Counted from the stretch's first letter, positions 10,185-18,751 are shown. The stretch: 25,847 nucleotides of DNA from Anaerolineales bacterium UBA3071 (GCA_002366755.1 DFBV01000289.1:7365-33211), one strand, 5' to 3'. Numbers and translations: made by a program. The notes: generated from the letters alone by a model not told the origin.

Positions 10185-11762
10185 ATGAACAGCAAAAGAA
10201 AATGGGCAGTCGCCCTGGCGGCGGTGATAGTGGTTAGCCTGCTGGCGGCCTGCGCTCCATCCACCCCTGAGGTGGTCCCCGCGACCACAGTGCCGGGGCC
10301 CAAGGGTCAGATCATTATCTCGCAAGCGGCGGATCCCAATACTCTTGACCACAAGTACCTCAAGGGCCGTAATACACAGAATGTCCTACGCTTGATGTTT
10401 GACAGTCTCTACCATAGAGACAACAACATGCAGATCGTTCCCTGGCTGGCCACTTCCTACGAGAACCCAGACGAACTCACCTGGCGCTTCCACCTACGCC
10501 AGGGAGTAAAGTTCCACAATGGGAACGACTTTAAAGCCAACGACGTCAAGTTCACTCTCGGTCGGCTGGTCGAAGATGACTCGCAGTTCAGTACGCGAAA
10601 GTACGTGGACAGGGTCGAGGTCGTAGATGACTACACCGTGGACATTGTCACCAAGGACCCCTACGCGGCCTTTATGACCAGAGTCGTTCTCTGGCACATG
10701 ACCGATGAAGAGTACTTCAACGAAGTCGGGGCGGAAGGGTTTGGCAGTAAACCCGTCGGCACCGGTCCCTTCACGTTCGTGGAGTGGGTCAAAGATGAGC
10801 GGGTAGTGTTTGAAGCCAACCGCGACTATTGGGGCGGCTCACCCAAGATCAAGACGGTCATCTTCGCGCCTATCCCAGAGGCGGCGACCCGTATAGCCGC
10901 TCTGGAGGCAGGCGACGTTGATATCATCACCACTGTGCCACCCGAGTATGTTGACCAGACACCAGAAGGTGTTGAGGCTGTGACGGTGCCTGGCACCCGT
11001 GCCTACTTCCTGGCGATGAACGTGAACATGGAACCCTTCGATGATGTGCGGGTACGACAGGCCATGAACTATGCCATTGACGTCGAGTCCATCATCGAGA
11101 ACGTGCTGAACGGCTTGGCCAGAAGGCTTGACAACCCGCTGTTGCCGGAGGCTTTCGGCTACATTGCAACGCCGGTCTACAGCTACGATCTCGACAAGGC
11201 CAAGAGTCTGCTGGCCGAAGCTGGTTATCCCGATGGTTTCGAGATGGAGCTCGACACGAGGCCTTCTTACAAGGAAATGGCCGAGGTTGTGGTCGGCCAG
11301 CTCAGTGCGCTGGGGATCAAGGTCAACGTCAACATCATGGAAAGCGCTGCCTTCTACGCCCAGTACGAGCCAGGTTACTCTCAGACTGCTTTGACTTCCT
11401 GGGGTAACTCGGAAGCGGATGCCGACGGCATGCTATCCAAACAGTTCTATTCCGACCGCTACAGTTGCAATCTGCTGGGTCCCGAGGGAGAAACCGGCTA
11501 TGGTGATGCCGCGCGCGGTTGTTACTACACCGGCTATGCTAATGCCGAGGTAGATGCAGCTGTCGTAGCAGGCTCCAGGGATGTGGATCCAGAGAAGCGG
11601 AAGGAGTATTACGCCACGGCGGTAAAGATCATCGTCGAAGAGGCCCCATGGCTCTTCCTCTACAACCCCGTCGAAATCTATGCCCAGAGGGATCGGGTCC
11701 AGGGCTGGGTGCCTCGCTCGGATGCGCTGCTCATCTTGGATGAGGCCTGGGTTACAGACTAA
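10185..11762 (+). CDS. Peptide/nickel-type ABC transporter substrate-binding lipoprotein (SBP family 5), system 2
   Basis: A short signal peptide (residues 1-22) ends in lipobox LAAC with the lipidated Cys at residue 23. The mature protein has the family-5 fold, starting at KGQIIISQAADPNTLD and including the conserved LRQGVKFHNG, VKFTLGRLV and GTGPFTFVEW segments. Unlike the first system's lipoprotein it lacks the long Val/Glu spacer and the EF-hand-like loop. Sequence divergence between the two suggests different ligands. AAAGGAG precedes the ATG at good spacing. Two permeases follow, but no ATPases. Confidence 0.93.
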   Translation: MNSKRKWAVALAAVIVVSLLAACAPSTPEVVPATTVPGPKGQIIISQAADPNTLDHKYLKGRNTQNVLRLMFDSLYHRDNNMQIVPWLATSYENPDELTWRFHLRQGVKFHNGNDFKANDVKFTLGRLVEDDSQFSTRKYVDRVEVVDDYTVDIVTKDPYAAFMTRVVLWHMTDEEYFNEVGAEGFGSKPVGTGPFTFVEWVKDERVVFEANRDYWGGSPKIKTVIFAPIPEAATRIAALEAGDVDIITTVPPEYVDQTPEGVEAVTVPGTRAYFLAMNVNMEPFDDVRVRQAMNYAIDVESIIENVLNGLARRLDNPLLPEAFGYIATPVYSYDLDKAKSLLAEAGYPDGFEMELDTRPSYKEMAEVVVGQLSALGIKVNVNIMESAAFYAQYEPGYSQTALTSWGNSEADADGMLSKQFYSDRYSCNLLGPEGETGYGDAARGCYYTGYANAEVDAAVVAGSRDVDPEKRKEYYATAVKIIVEEAPWLFLYNPVEIYAQRDRVQGWVPRSDALLILDEAWVTD

Positions 11763-11796
11763 CCTATCGGAACCGTATCACAAATCCCAGCACGTT

Positions 11797-11826
11797 TTAG
11801 CGCCGCCCCCTTGGGGGCGGCGCTAG
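11797..11826 (+). terminator. GC-rich hairpin between binding protein and permease of system 2
   Basis: Bases 11798-11810 pair perfectly with 11813-11825 (13 base pairs, mostly G-C) around a tiny loop. The run after it is only moderately T-rich (ATCTTTCTT). It lies 35 bases after the lipoprotein stop. As in system 1, it probably works as a partial terminator or mRNA stabiliser that favours binding-protein expression over the permeases. Confidence 0.65.
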
Positions 11827-11900
11827 ATCCATCTTTCTTATCCCAGCGTCTCATAGAATGCGAGATAATTCCAAAGATACAATGCGGCAGAGGACAAGAT

Positions 11901-12905
11901 ATGCAATATCTGCTAAGACGGCTCGTCCTGATCATTCCTGTGCTCTTCGGTGTGTCGGTTATTGTCTTTACCATCATGCATGTGATCCCCGGTGATCCGG
12001 TCCAACTCATGCTCGAGGGTACTGGTGCCAGTGCGGAGCAGAAGCAGGCGATGCGGCATGCGCTAGGGCTCGATCTCCCCTTGCCGGTGCAATATGTGAA
12101 CTATGTGTCCAAGGCAATTCGAGGCGATTTCGGCCAGTCCATTCACTTTAAACAGCCGGTCTTGGGATTGATTCTGGAACGGCTGCCGGCCACCATCGAG
12201 TTGACACTGGCCAGTTTCATCCTTTCCACAGCTATCGCCTTACCTATTGGGCTCCTCTCGGCACTGAAACGCAATACGTTCATTGATTACATAGTCATGA
12301 CTGGAGCTACCTTGGGCATCTCCCTGCCGACTTTCTGGATCGGCATCCTGTTGATCATGCTCGTGGCCGTCAACCTGGGATGGCTCCCCGGCTTTGGCAG
12401 AATTGATTACGCAGTACACCCTCAAAGAATAACCGGTTTCCTCCTCATTGATTCCCTTCTAACCTGGAATATCCCCGCTCTGAAGAATACTTTGGCTCAT
12501 CTAGCATTGCCCGTTCTCACCCTAGGAATCGGCACAGCTACATTTACCACACGCTTTGTTCGGTCCAGTTTGTTGGAAGTCATGGGCCAGGACTTTGTGG
12601 TCGTTGCCCGCGCCAAGGGGTTGCACGAGCGGCTAGTGCTCGCACGCCATGTGCTGCGCAATGCCCTTATTCCTGTGTTAACTCTCATTGGCTTGCGGAT
12701 GGGGGGGCTACTGGGTGGAGCTGTCGTTACGGAAACGATCTTTGCCTGGCCTGGCATGGGGCGGCTAGTCATTCAAGCTATCTACGGCCGTGATTTTGTT
12801 CTGGTGCAAGGGGTCGTGCTTTTCTTCGCTTTGATCCGTATTACTATCAACATTTTGACAGACATCATCTATGTGTGGGTAGACCCTCGCATCAGCCATA
12901 TCTAA
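11901..12905 (+). CDS. ABC transporter permease, DppB/OppB type, system 2
   Basis: This is a permease of about 334 residues with the family's N-terminal helix, the motif MHVIPGDPVQ, the six-helix domain and the EAA loop ARAKGLHERLVLARHVLRNAL, ending in YVWVDPRIS. The open frame extends upstream to 11811, but that stretch overlaps the intergenic hairpin. The ATG at 11901 has AGAGGA six bases upstream and begins at the family start MQYLLRRLVLIIPVLFG. It is clearly homologous along its length to the system 1 permease at 4327 but well diverged. The gene uses more A/T-ending codons than system 1. Confidence 0.93.
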   Translation: MQYLLRRLVLIIPVLFGVSVIVFTIMHVIPGDPVQLMLEGTGASAEQKQAMRHALGLDLPLPVQYVNYVSKAIRGDFGQSIHFKQPVLGLILERLPATIELTLASFILSTAIALPIGLLSALKRNTFIDYIVMTGATLGISLPTFWIGILLIMLVAVNLGWLPGFGRIDYAVHPQRITGFLLIDSLLTWNIPALKNTLAHLALPVLTLGIGTATFTTRFVRSSLLEVMGQDFVVVARAKGLHERLVLARHVLRNALIPVLTLIGLRMGGLLGGAVVTETIFAWPGMGRLVIQAIYGRDFVLVQGVVLFFALIRITINILTDIIYVWVDPRISHI

Positions 12906-12920
12906 AAGGAGTGGTGGACA

Positions 12921-13844
12921 GTGGCTGCATCGCTTACAACACCATTACTACAGGACCGAGAACTGCTCGCACCTCCGCAAAGCGAGCTAAAGAGGATAGT
13001 ACGTACTTTCCTGCTGAGTAAGATAGCTACGCTTGGCGCCCTGATCTTTGCCCTCTTTTTGCTCATAGCCTTTCTAGCACCGATTCTCGTTCCCCACGAT
13101 CCTGCCTTGCAGGATTTGAAGCGCAGGTTAGCGCCACCGGTTGGCCTTGGGATGGAGAAGGCAACTTGGGAATATCCTCTGGGAAACGACAATCTGGGGC
13201 GCGACATTCTCAGTCGTCTCATGGTTGGCGCACGCGTCTCATTGGTAGTAGGGGTAAGCACGATCCTTTTGTCCGCCTCAGTGGGAAGTCTGATTGGCGC
13301 CGTGGCTGGGTTCTATCGAGGGCCACTGGATAACGTCGTGATGCGCCTCGTTGACATATGGCTGGCTTTTCCGGGCCTGCTGCTGTCTATCGGCGTTGCG
13401 GCCGCCTTGGGGCCGGGGTTGGTCAATCTCATCCTCGCTTTGTCTTTGACCAGTTGGACGGTTTACAGTCGCGTTGTTAGAGCAGAGGTCCTCTCCATAC
13501 GCGAGAGGGACTATGTGTTGGCAGCTCGGGCCATGGGCGCCAGTGACTCACGGATTATCTTGCGCCATATGCTTCCCAATGTCCTGGCTCCTATTCTGAT
13601 CATTTCCAGCCTCAGAATGGGCACGGTGATCATCTCTCAGGCGTCCCTCAATTTCCTGGGGGTTGGCGTTCAGAGCTTGGTGCCGACATGGGGAGGCATG
13701 CTGTCCGACGGACGGGAGTTCATGCGAAATGCCTGGTGGCTGGCCACCTTCCCCGGCATCGCCATCAGCATCGTGGTGTTGGGTGTCAATCTGTTGGGTG
13801 ATGGGTTGCGGGACGCCTTGGATCCCCGCCTCCGGCGCCGATAG
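12921..13844 (+). CDS. ABC transporter permease, DppC/OppC type, system 2
   Basis: This is a permease of 307 residues with the DppC landmarks: first helix, then VPHDPALQDLKRRLAPP, LGNDNLGRDILSRLMVGARVSL, the EAA-type loop DYVLAARAMGASDSRII and the ending GDGLRDALDPRLR. The GTG start at 12921 has AAAGGAG nine bases upstream, and the gene follows its partner by 15 bases. No ATPase gene follows, so the system presumably borrows the ATPases encoded at 6484-8593 or elsewhere. Codons are noticeably richer in A/T third positions than those of the first system. Confidence 0.92.
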   Translation: MAASLTTPLLQDRELLAPPQSELKRIVRTFLLSKIATLGALIFALFLLIAFLAPILVPHDPALQDLKRRLAPPVGLGMEKATWEYPLGNDNLGRDILSRLMVGARVSLVVGVSTILLSASVGSLIGAVAGFYRGPLDNVVMRLVDIWLAFPGLLLSIGVAAALGPGLVNLILALSLTSWTVYSRVVRAEVLSIRERDYVLAARAMGASDSRIILRHMLPNVLAPILIISSLRMGTVIISQASLNFLGVGVQSLVPTWGGMLSDGREFMRNAWWLATFPGIAISIVVLGVNLLGDGLRDALDPRLRRR

Positions 13845-13910
13845 CCGCCAGAGATTTGTCCTGCTCAGAGCACATCGTTCGGTTAAGGTAGGGAGGCAAG
13901 CAGAGGAAAA

Positions 13911-14990
13911 TTGTGTGTCAAGATCAACCTTCAAAAGATAACCAATAACGCCAGAACTATCACTAACCTGTGTGCTGCTCATGGCATTACGGTGATAGGC
14001 GTGACCAAGGGCTGCTGTGGGATGCCAGAGGTAGCAAGAGCTATCCTCGCCAGCGGTATTGGAGGGCTGGCCGATTCCCGGCTCAGTAACCTCAGGCGGA
14101 TGAAAGAGGCTGGCATCAAAGTAGAAATGTTGCTCCTACGCTCACCAGCCCTCAGCGAGGCGACCGAGGCAGTCAAGCTGGCTGAGGTCAGTCTCAACTC
14201 CGAGCTTGAAGTAGTGGCCTCTTTGGCGCAAGAGGCCCGCACTCTGGGTAAGCTTCATCGTGTCATCCTAATGGTGGACGTGGGGGATTGCCGCGAGGGT
14301 CTCTTGCCAGAGGACGTGGAGGGAGTAGCTAGGAGAATAGAGAGTTTAGAGGGCATTCGGCTGTTAGGGCTTGGCAGCAACATCGGCTGCTTGAGCGGGA
14401 TTTCCCCTTCCCTAAAGGACACTCAGTTGCTGGTGCAACTTGCTGTCCGGGTCGAGGAAGCCATCGGGAGAGAATTGGCAGTCATCTCCGGGGGAAGCTC
14501 GATTCACCTTCGGATGGTCGAGCAGGGCAGATTGCCAGCCAGGATAAACCAACTAAGGATCGGCGAGGGGATACTCTTGGGCTCTGACCCTACGGATGGG
14601 CGTGCCTTCTCTTGCACCAGCCAAGACACCTTCACCTTGACAGCCGAAGTGATTGAGGTCAGATGGAAACCCGTACTGCCTCAGAGGGAGAGCGGCCATG
14701 TAGTTCTCGAAGAGCATCCTATCCGTGAGGATCAAGCTCTTCGGTGTCGGGCCATTGTAGCCGTGGGAACCCAAGATGTTAGGATCGAAGGGCTAAGTCC
14801 CAGAACACCAGGGGTGAGAATCATTGGGGCCAGCAGCGATCACTTGGTGCTCGATGTAACAGCCAGGCCCGTCAAGGTTGGTGACAAACTGGAATTTGCC
14901 CTGAAATACCCGGCCTTGATGACAGCTATGGCCTCGCCTTATGTGAGAAAAGAGATTTTCCCCAGAGGTAATGATAATGACACTACGTAG
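13911..14990 (+). CDS. Alanine/ornithine racemase-like PLP enzyme (fold III)
   Basis: The N-terminal TIM barrel of the alanine-racemase class is visible: VKINLQKITNNARTI, then GVTKGCCG with the expected PLP lysine at residue 33, LADSRLSNLRRM, MVDVGDCREG and the phosphate-loop region VISGGSSI. The overall pattern is closest to the ornithine-racemase (Orr/YhfX-like) branch rather than biosynthetic Alr. The C-terminal part is a beta domain. The likely role is interconversion of L- and D-amino acids. The start is TTG at 13911 with AGAGGA only three bases away. No better in-frame start exists, so the spacing is odd. The gene overlaps the next gene by about 14 bases. In clostridial ornithine fermentation the homologous racemase feeds a B12-dependent aminomutase, which fits the B12-type proteins downstream. 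The exact substrate is inferred, not shown. Confidence 0.82.
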   Translation: MCVKINLQKITNNARTITNLCAAHGITVIGVTKGCCGMPEVARAILASGIGGLADSRLSNLRRMKEAGIKVEMLLLRSPALSEATEAVKLAEVSLNSELEVVASLAQEARTLGKLHRVILMVDVGDCREGLLPEDVEGVARRIESLEGIRLLGLGSNIGCLSGISPSLKDTQLLVQLAVRVEEAIGRELAVISGGSSIHLRMVEQGRLPARINQLRIGEGILLGSDPTDGRAFSCTSQDTFTLTAEVIEVRWKPVLPQRESGHVVLEEHPIREDQALRCRAIVAVGTQDVRIEGLSPRTPGVRIIGASSDHLVLDVTARPVKVGDKLEFALKYPALMTAMASPYVRKEIFPRGNDNDTT

Positions 14991-16734
14991 CATATTGGTC
15001 CAAAAGAAAGAGGAAGTCATAGCCCAAAACGGCACGGTCGTCGCTGAAAGCGCTGAAGCTGCCGAGGCGGGTATGGAGATCTTCGAAAAGGGTGGCAATG
15101 CCTTCGATGCGGCTGTGGCGACCTCTTTTGCATCATGTACTTGTGAGCCAGCAATGAGCAGTCTGGGCGGTGGGGGAGCAGCGCTGATCTATCTCGCCGA
15201 TGAAGACCAGACCGTCGCCATCGAGTTCGAGGGCCGCCTCCCCAGGGCAGCCACAGAAGATATGTTCGTGCCCGACTTGTTACCTCTAGGGGTAGAGCCG
15301 CATCCCAGTTTTGGTTGGCGCGGCACCAGAAACAACGTCGGGTGGATGGGGTATCGTTCCTTGGGGGTCCCAGGCCAGGTGGCGGGGCTGTGCCAAATCC
15401 TGGAACAGTTTGGCACTATGAGCCTGGAAGAAGTCACATCCCCAGCGATAAAGATCTGCGAAGAGGGCTACGAGGTCAATGGCTATTATGCCTTGATGAT
15501 TGGCAGTGACATGAAACTCCTGCAGCAATATCCTCCTATTGACAAGCTGCTGCTGCCTGGTGGCTATCCACCTCGCTCCGCAAGTGCCTATAACAGGCCC
15601 ACAGTCATCGTGCAGAAAGAGTTGGCAGGGACCCTGCGGAAAATCGCTCAGGGTGGCGCCGATGCTTTCTACCGAGGTGACATCGCCAAAGCTATCATCG
15701 CCGATACCCAACCTCACGGCTCGATCGTCACCTTGCAGGACTATGCAGATTACCAACCCAGAACCTACGACCATGGCCTCGTCGGCAGCTATCGCGGCTA
15801 CAAGTTGGTCTGCATGCCAGAGGTATTTGGCGGTATCCAGGTGCTTCAGACGCTGAATCTGCTTGAAGGCTTTGACCTGGCCGCTCTGGGACACAACAGC
15901 CCCCAATTCTTGCATCTCATTGCCGAGTGTTTCCGTAGGGCCTGGGTGGATCGCTTCCGATACATGGGAGATCCAGAATTCGAAGATGTGCCTATCGAAG
16001 GGTTGATCTCGAAGGAATACGCCGACGAGATGCGCAAGTATGTCAACCTGGAGAGAGTACCCGATGAGATCCGGCCGGGAAACCCCTGGAAGTACCAAGG
16101 GGATGGCCAGTCGCCGGAAGCAACCAGACCGCCAGGTCCCAGGGGGGAGGGAAGGAACACAACCCACCTCTGCACCATGGACAAAGATGGCAATATGGTC
16201 AGCATGGTCCAAACTTTGGGAGGCGGCTTCGGGGCCTATGTCATATCGGGCAGCACTGGTGCCATCTTGCGCAACTACACCAACCTGTTCAATCCCGAAC
16301 CAGGCACCAGCAATTCCATTGGCCCCTGGAAGAGGCCATCAAGCCACGACTCACTGACTCTCGTCTTCAAGGACGGTCAACCTCTGATCACCATCGGCGC
16401 GCCTGGTGGAAGGCGAGTGATTACCTCAGTGGTTCAGGTGCTGGTGAAAGTGCTAGATTTTGGAATGGGCATCCAGGAGGCCATTGCTGTTCCCAGAATC
16501 CACATAGAGGGTAGCGACCCCAAGGCGCCAGAGGGGAAACTGGTAAGAGAGCTATTCGTCGACTCGCGGATGTCCCCGAAAGTCGTGAAGGAGCTTGAGA
16601 GGCGAGGCCACGAAGTTGTGCTGTTACCTGATGGTAATTTCGCTTTGCCCGTGGCTATCATGAGGGGGCTGCAAACGGATAAACTGCATGGAGGAGTGAC
16701 GGTCCCGACCCCGGCCACAGCGATTGGATATTGA
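14977..16734 (+). CDS. Gamma-glutamyltransferase family Ntn hydrolase
   Basis: The protein has the GGT family pattern: GGNAFDAAVA near the N-terminus, SLGGGGAALI, and the autocleavage/nucleophile motif NTTHLCTMDKDGNMVS. In that motif Thr395 would become the N-terminal nucleophile of the small subunit. The region ITIGAPGGRRVITSVVQVL and the PRIHIEG near the end are also conserved. Family enzymes hydrolyse or transfer the gamma-glutamyl group of glutathione-like amides. There is no signal peptide, unlike the periplasmic E. coli enzyme, so it is probably cytoplasmic and acts on imported substrate. ATG at 14971 is in frame too, but ATG at 14977 has AGAGG at eight bases. The start overlaps the racemase gene, so the two are translationally coupled. 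Divergence from classical GGT around the SSHDS segment leaves the true substrate open. Confidence 0.85.
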   Translation: MTLRSILVQKKEEVIAQNGTVVAESAEAAEAGMEIFEKGGNAFDAAVATSFASCTCEPAMSSLGGGGAALIYLADEDQTVAIEFEGRLPRAATEDMFVPDLLPLGVEPHPSFGWRGTRNNVGWMGYRSLGVPGQVAGLCQILEQFGTMSLEEVTSPAIKICEEGYEVNGYYALMIGSDMKLLQQYPPIDKLLLPGGYPPRSASAYNRPTVIVQKELAGTLRKIAQGGADAFYRGDIAKAIIADTQPHGSIVTLQDYADYQPRTYDHGLVGSYRGYKLVCMPEVFGGIQVLQTLNLLEGFDLAALGHNSPQFLHLIAECFRRAWVDRFRYMGDPEFEDVPIEGLISKEYADEMRKYVNLERVPDEIRPGNPWKYQGDGQSPEATRPPGPRGEGRNTTHLCTMDKDGNMVSMVQTLGGGFGAYVISGSTGAILRNYTNLFNPEPGTSNSIGPWKRPSSHDSLTLVFKDGQPLITIGAPGGRRVITSVVQVLVKVLDFGMGIQEAIAVPRIHIEGSDPKAPEGKLVRELFVDSRMSPKVVKELERRGHEVVLLPDGNFALPVAIMRGLQTDKLHGGVTVPTPATAIGY

Positions 16735-16933
16735 TCACTGACCGAACTTGGCAGTGGAGGAGAGAACGGAGATCGTGGAAGGAGGTTCACTGCGGGTACC
16801 AGAGGAAAAGCGACCGTCTGAGGAGCCGCGCTTGCCGGGCGTCGAATTGAGGCTGTAAGATCAACCAGTCCGGCACCCTCCCACTTGACGCGGCCGTCCA
16901 GCGGGGCCAACTATATTAACGAGGAGAACGGTA
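16735..16933 (+). other. 199-base gap between the GGT-like and c-di-AMP receptor genes
   Basis: No convincing promoter or terminator is seen. TTGACG (16885-16890) and TATATT (16912-16917) are 21 bases apart, too far for a normal promoter. A 34-codon frame from a GTG at 16754 to a TAA at 16856 encodes a highly charged peptide with no recognised family. The codon-usage style changes across this gap, from A/T-tolerant upstream to strongly G/C-ending downstream. Confidence 0.3.
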
Positions 16934-17254
16934 ATGACGATGATGAAATTGATAGCGGCCATGGTACAGGACGAAGATGTGGACGAACTTCTGGGCGCGC
17001 TTGTCGAAACCGGTTGCCGTGCGACCAAGGTCCAGACTTCCGGCGGCTTCCTGCGGGGTTCCAACAACATGGTGCTCATCGGCGTGGAAAAAGACAAAGT
17101 GGAGCAAGTGCTGGAAGTGATCCAGGCTCATTGCCACTCTCGAACCCAGACCATCCATCCGAGCGACGCTTCTTACCTGTCGGAGAGCCTCACCGTGACC
17201 ATCGGTGGGGCCACGGTGTTCGTCTGGGACGTGGAGAAGTACGAGAGATTGTGA
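16934..17254 (+). CDS. darA: Cyclic-di-AMP receptor, DarA/PstA family (PII-like)
   Basis: The 106-residue protein matches the DarA/PstA family closely: MKLIAAMVQDEDVDELLGAL, then ATKVQTSGGFLRGSNNMVLIG (residues 30-50), and the ending GGATVFVWDVEKYERL. This is a PII-like ferredoxin-fold trimer that binds cyclic-di-AMP through the conserved TSGGF-type loop. In Firmicutes it is linked to osmolyte, potassium and central-metabolism control, though its partner is not firmly known. A GAGGAG ribosome-binding site lies seven bases before the ATG. It is followed after six bases by the mutase-reactivase gene, so the two are co-transcribed. The pairing suggests cyclic-di-AMP input into B12-dependent metabolism, which is inference. 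Confidence 0.88.
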   Translation: MTMMKLIAAMVQDEDVDELLGALVETGCRATKVQTSGGFLRGSNNMVLIGVEKDKVEQVLEVIQAHCHSRTQTIHPSDASYLSESLTVTIGGATVFVWDVEKYERL

Positions 17255-17260
17255 GGCGCT

Positions 17261-18700
17261 ATGCAAGAGCGCACAAGCGGCGGCTCCGAACGGGCCAGTG
17301 ACGAACCGCTCTCCGGGCTGGTGCTTCTGATAGATTTCGGCAGCACTTACACCAAACTTGTGGCCGTGGATCTGGACAAAGGCCGCATCGTGGGCCAATC
17401 CCAAAGCCTGACCACCGCAGAAACAGACATCACCCTGGGGTTGATGAAGGGTTTGCGGAAACTAGAGGAAGCAGGGATGCCCGCCCCTGCTTTTCGACAT
17501 CGCCTGGCCTGCTCCAGCGCCCAGGGGGGCCTCAGGATGATCGCCATCGGCCTGGTACCCGAGTTGACCGTGGAAGCCGCCCGCCGCGCGGCCCTGGGGG
17601 CCGGGGCCAGGATCCTTCGCTCCTATGCGCATAAACTCTCCCCGGCAGAGCTGAAGGAAATCGTCGGCCAAGAACCGGACATGATCCTTCTCACTGGCGG
17701 TATTGATGGCGGCGATCACCATGTCATCATCCACAACGCCCGCCTGCTGGCCAGCAGCAGCTTATCCGCACCTATCGTGGTCGCGGGCAACAAAGACGCT
17801 ATCCCCCTGGTTAAAGAGACCCTTGGCGGCCGGAAGGAGGCGCATTTCACCGCCAACGTATTGCCCCATTTGGGCCAACTCAACGTGAAACCTGCCCGCG
17901 CTTGCATTCGCCAACTCTTCATGGAGAAGATCGCCGGGGCCAAGGGCATGCGCAACGCGGAGCGGTTCGTTCAGCGTGTACTCATGCCCACCCCCATGGC
18001 CGTGCTGCGAGCCGCCCAGCTTCTGGCCGAAGGGACGAAGCGGGAACGGGGACTGGGAGAGTTGATGGTCATTGACGTGGGCGGCGCCACCACGGATGTC
18101 CACTCCGTGGCCCGTGGCGAACCCTTCCAGAAAACGGTGGTGATGCGGGGACTACCAGAACCCTATGCCAAACGCACGGTAGAAGGAGATCTGGGCCTCC
18201 GTGTCAGCGCCATTTCCCTTTTGGCCGCCGTGGGCGAGGAGCGATTGTCGGAATTCATTGGCCTTCGCAACTTGAACCTGCCGGCCATCGTCCAGCGGCT
18301 GGCGACCCACGCGGGCACAGTGCCCACCACGGCCCAGGATGCGGCCATTGACCTGGGGATGACCAAAGCCGCCGTGCGATTGAGCGTGGAGCGCCACGTG
18401 GGCACTTTGAGGGAGCATTTCCTGCCCGAGGGCTTTTGCTACATCCAGCAAGGAAAGGACCTGACTCGCCTGCCCACGCTCATCGGCAGCGGAGGTCCCT
18501 TTCGCCATCTGCAAGAACGCCGTCAGGCCCTGGCGGAGGCGCTCTACCGGCCAGAGAACCCCTTCCTGCTCCGGCCCAGGAATCCCCGCATGTATGTAGA
18601 CCGCCACTACATCCTGTGGGCCATGGGCCTGCTGGCCGAACTAAGCCCCACATTGGCCCTGAAATTGATGAAAGATAACCTGGAGGAGGTATCTCAGTAG
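17261..18700 (+). CDS. MutL/GlmL-type reactivating factor for a B12-dependent mutase
   Basis: This is a 479-residue ASKHA-type ATPase of the MutL/GlmL family, named for the gene between the glutamate mutase subunits in Clostridium and unrelated to the mismatch-repair MutL. Two nucleotide-binding motifs are visible: IDFGSTYTKL near residues 24-33 and IDVGGATTDVHSV near 271-283. The family segments SSAQGGLRMIAIGLV and LLTGGIDGGDHH lie between them. Relatives are thought to release damaged cobalamin from adenosylcobalamin-dependent mutases and aminomutases so they can be reloaded. The gene begins six bases after the c-di-AMP receptor gene, and its TAG stop lies inside a repeat element. Its presence supports the view that the protein at 21003 is a working B12 mutase. 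Confidence 0.9.
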   Translation: MQERTSGGSERASDEPLSGLVLLIDFGSTYTKLVAVDLDKGRIVGQSQSLTTAETDITLGLMKGLRKLEEAGMPAPAFRHRLACSSAQGGLRMIAIGLVPELTVEAARRAALGAGARILRSYAHKLSPAELKEIVGQEPDMILLTGGIDGGDHHVIIHNARLLASSSLSAPIVVAGNKDAIPLVKETLGGRKEAHFTANVLPHLGQLNVKPARACIRQLFMEKIAGAKGMRNAERFVQRVLMPTPMAVLRAAQLLAEGTKRERGLGELMVIDVGGATTDVHSVARGEPFQKTVVMRGLPEPYAKRTVEGDLGLRVSAISLLAAVGEERLSEFIGLRNLNLPAIVQRLATHAGTVPTTAQDAAIDLGMTKAAVRLSVERHVGTLREHFLPEGFCYIQQGKDLTRLPTLIGSGGPFRHLQERRQALAEALYRPENPFLLRPRNPRMYVDRHYILWAMGLLAELSPTLALKLMKDNLEEVSQ

Positions 18701-18751
18701 GGGCAGGCCTTGCGCCTGCCCAAAAGGGCGACCGCAAGGATTCGCCCCTAC
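18697..18751. repeat. 55-base double-hairpin repeat element with terminal inverted repeats
   Basis: The element is bounded by GTAGGGGC (18697-18704) and GCCCCTAC (18744-18751), perfect eight-base inverted repeats. Inside are two further stem-loops. GGGCAGGC (18701-18708) pairs with GCCTGCCC (18714-18721). GGGCGA (18726-18731) pairs with TCGCCC (18742-18747). The TAG stop of the reactivase gene falls inside the left end, so the element, or its insertion, ends that gene. It looks like a REP/MITE-type mobile intergenic repeat and could also stop transcription or protect the mRNA. Confidence 0.65.

Noticed and set aside
15286..16212. A 308-codon minus-strand open frame opposite the GGT-like gene
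   Set aside because: It has no ribosome-binding site or recognisable motif, and the plus-strand frame has full family conservation including the catalytic Thr.
16754..16858. A 34-codon frame starting at GTG between the GGT-like and receptor genes
   Set aside because: The encoded peptide is highly charged and matches nothing known, and the frame is short enough to occur by chance.
16885..16917. A sigma70 promoter (TTGACG and TATATT) before the c-di-AMP receptor gene
   Set aside because: The spacing is 21 bases, well outside the usual 16-18.
17261..18700. DNA mismatch-repair MutL
   Set aside because: The protein has ASKHA ATPase motifs and the GlmL pattern, with no GHKL ATPase motifs. The shared name is a coincidence.
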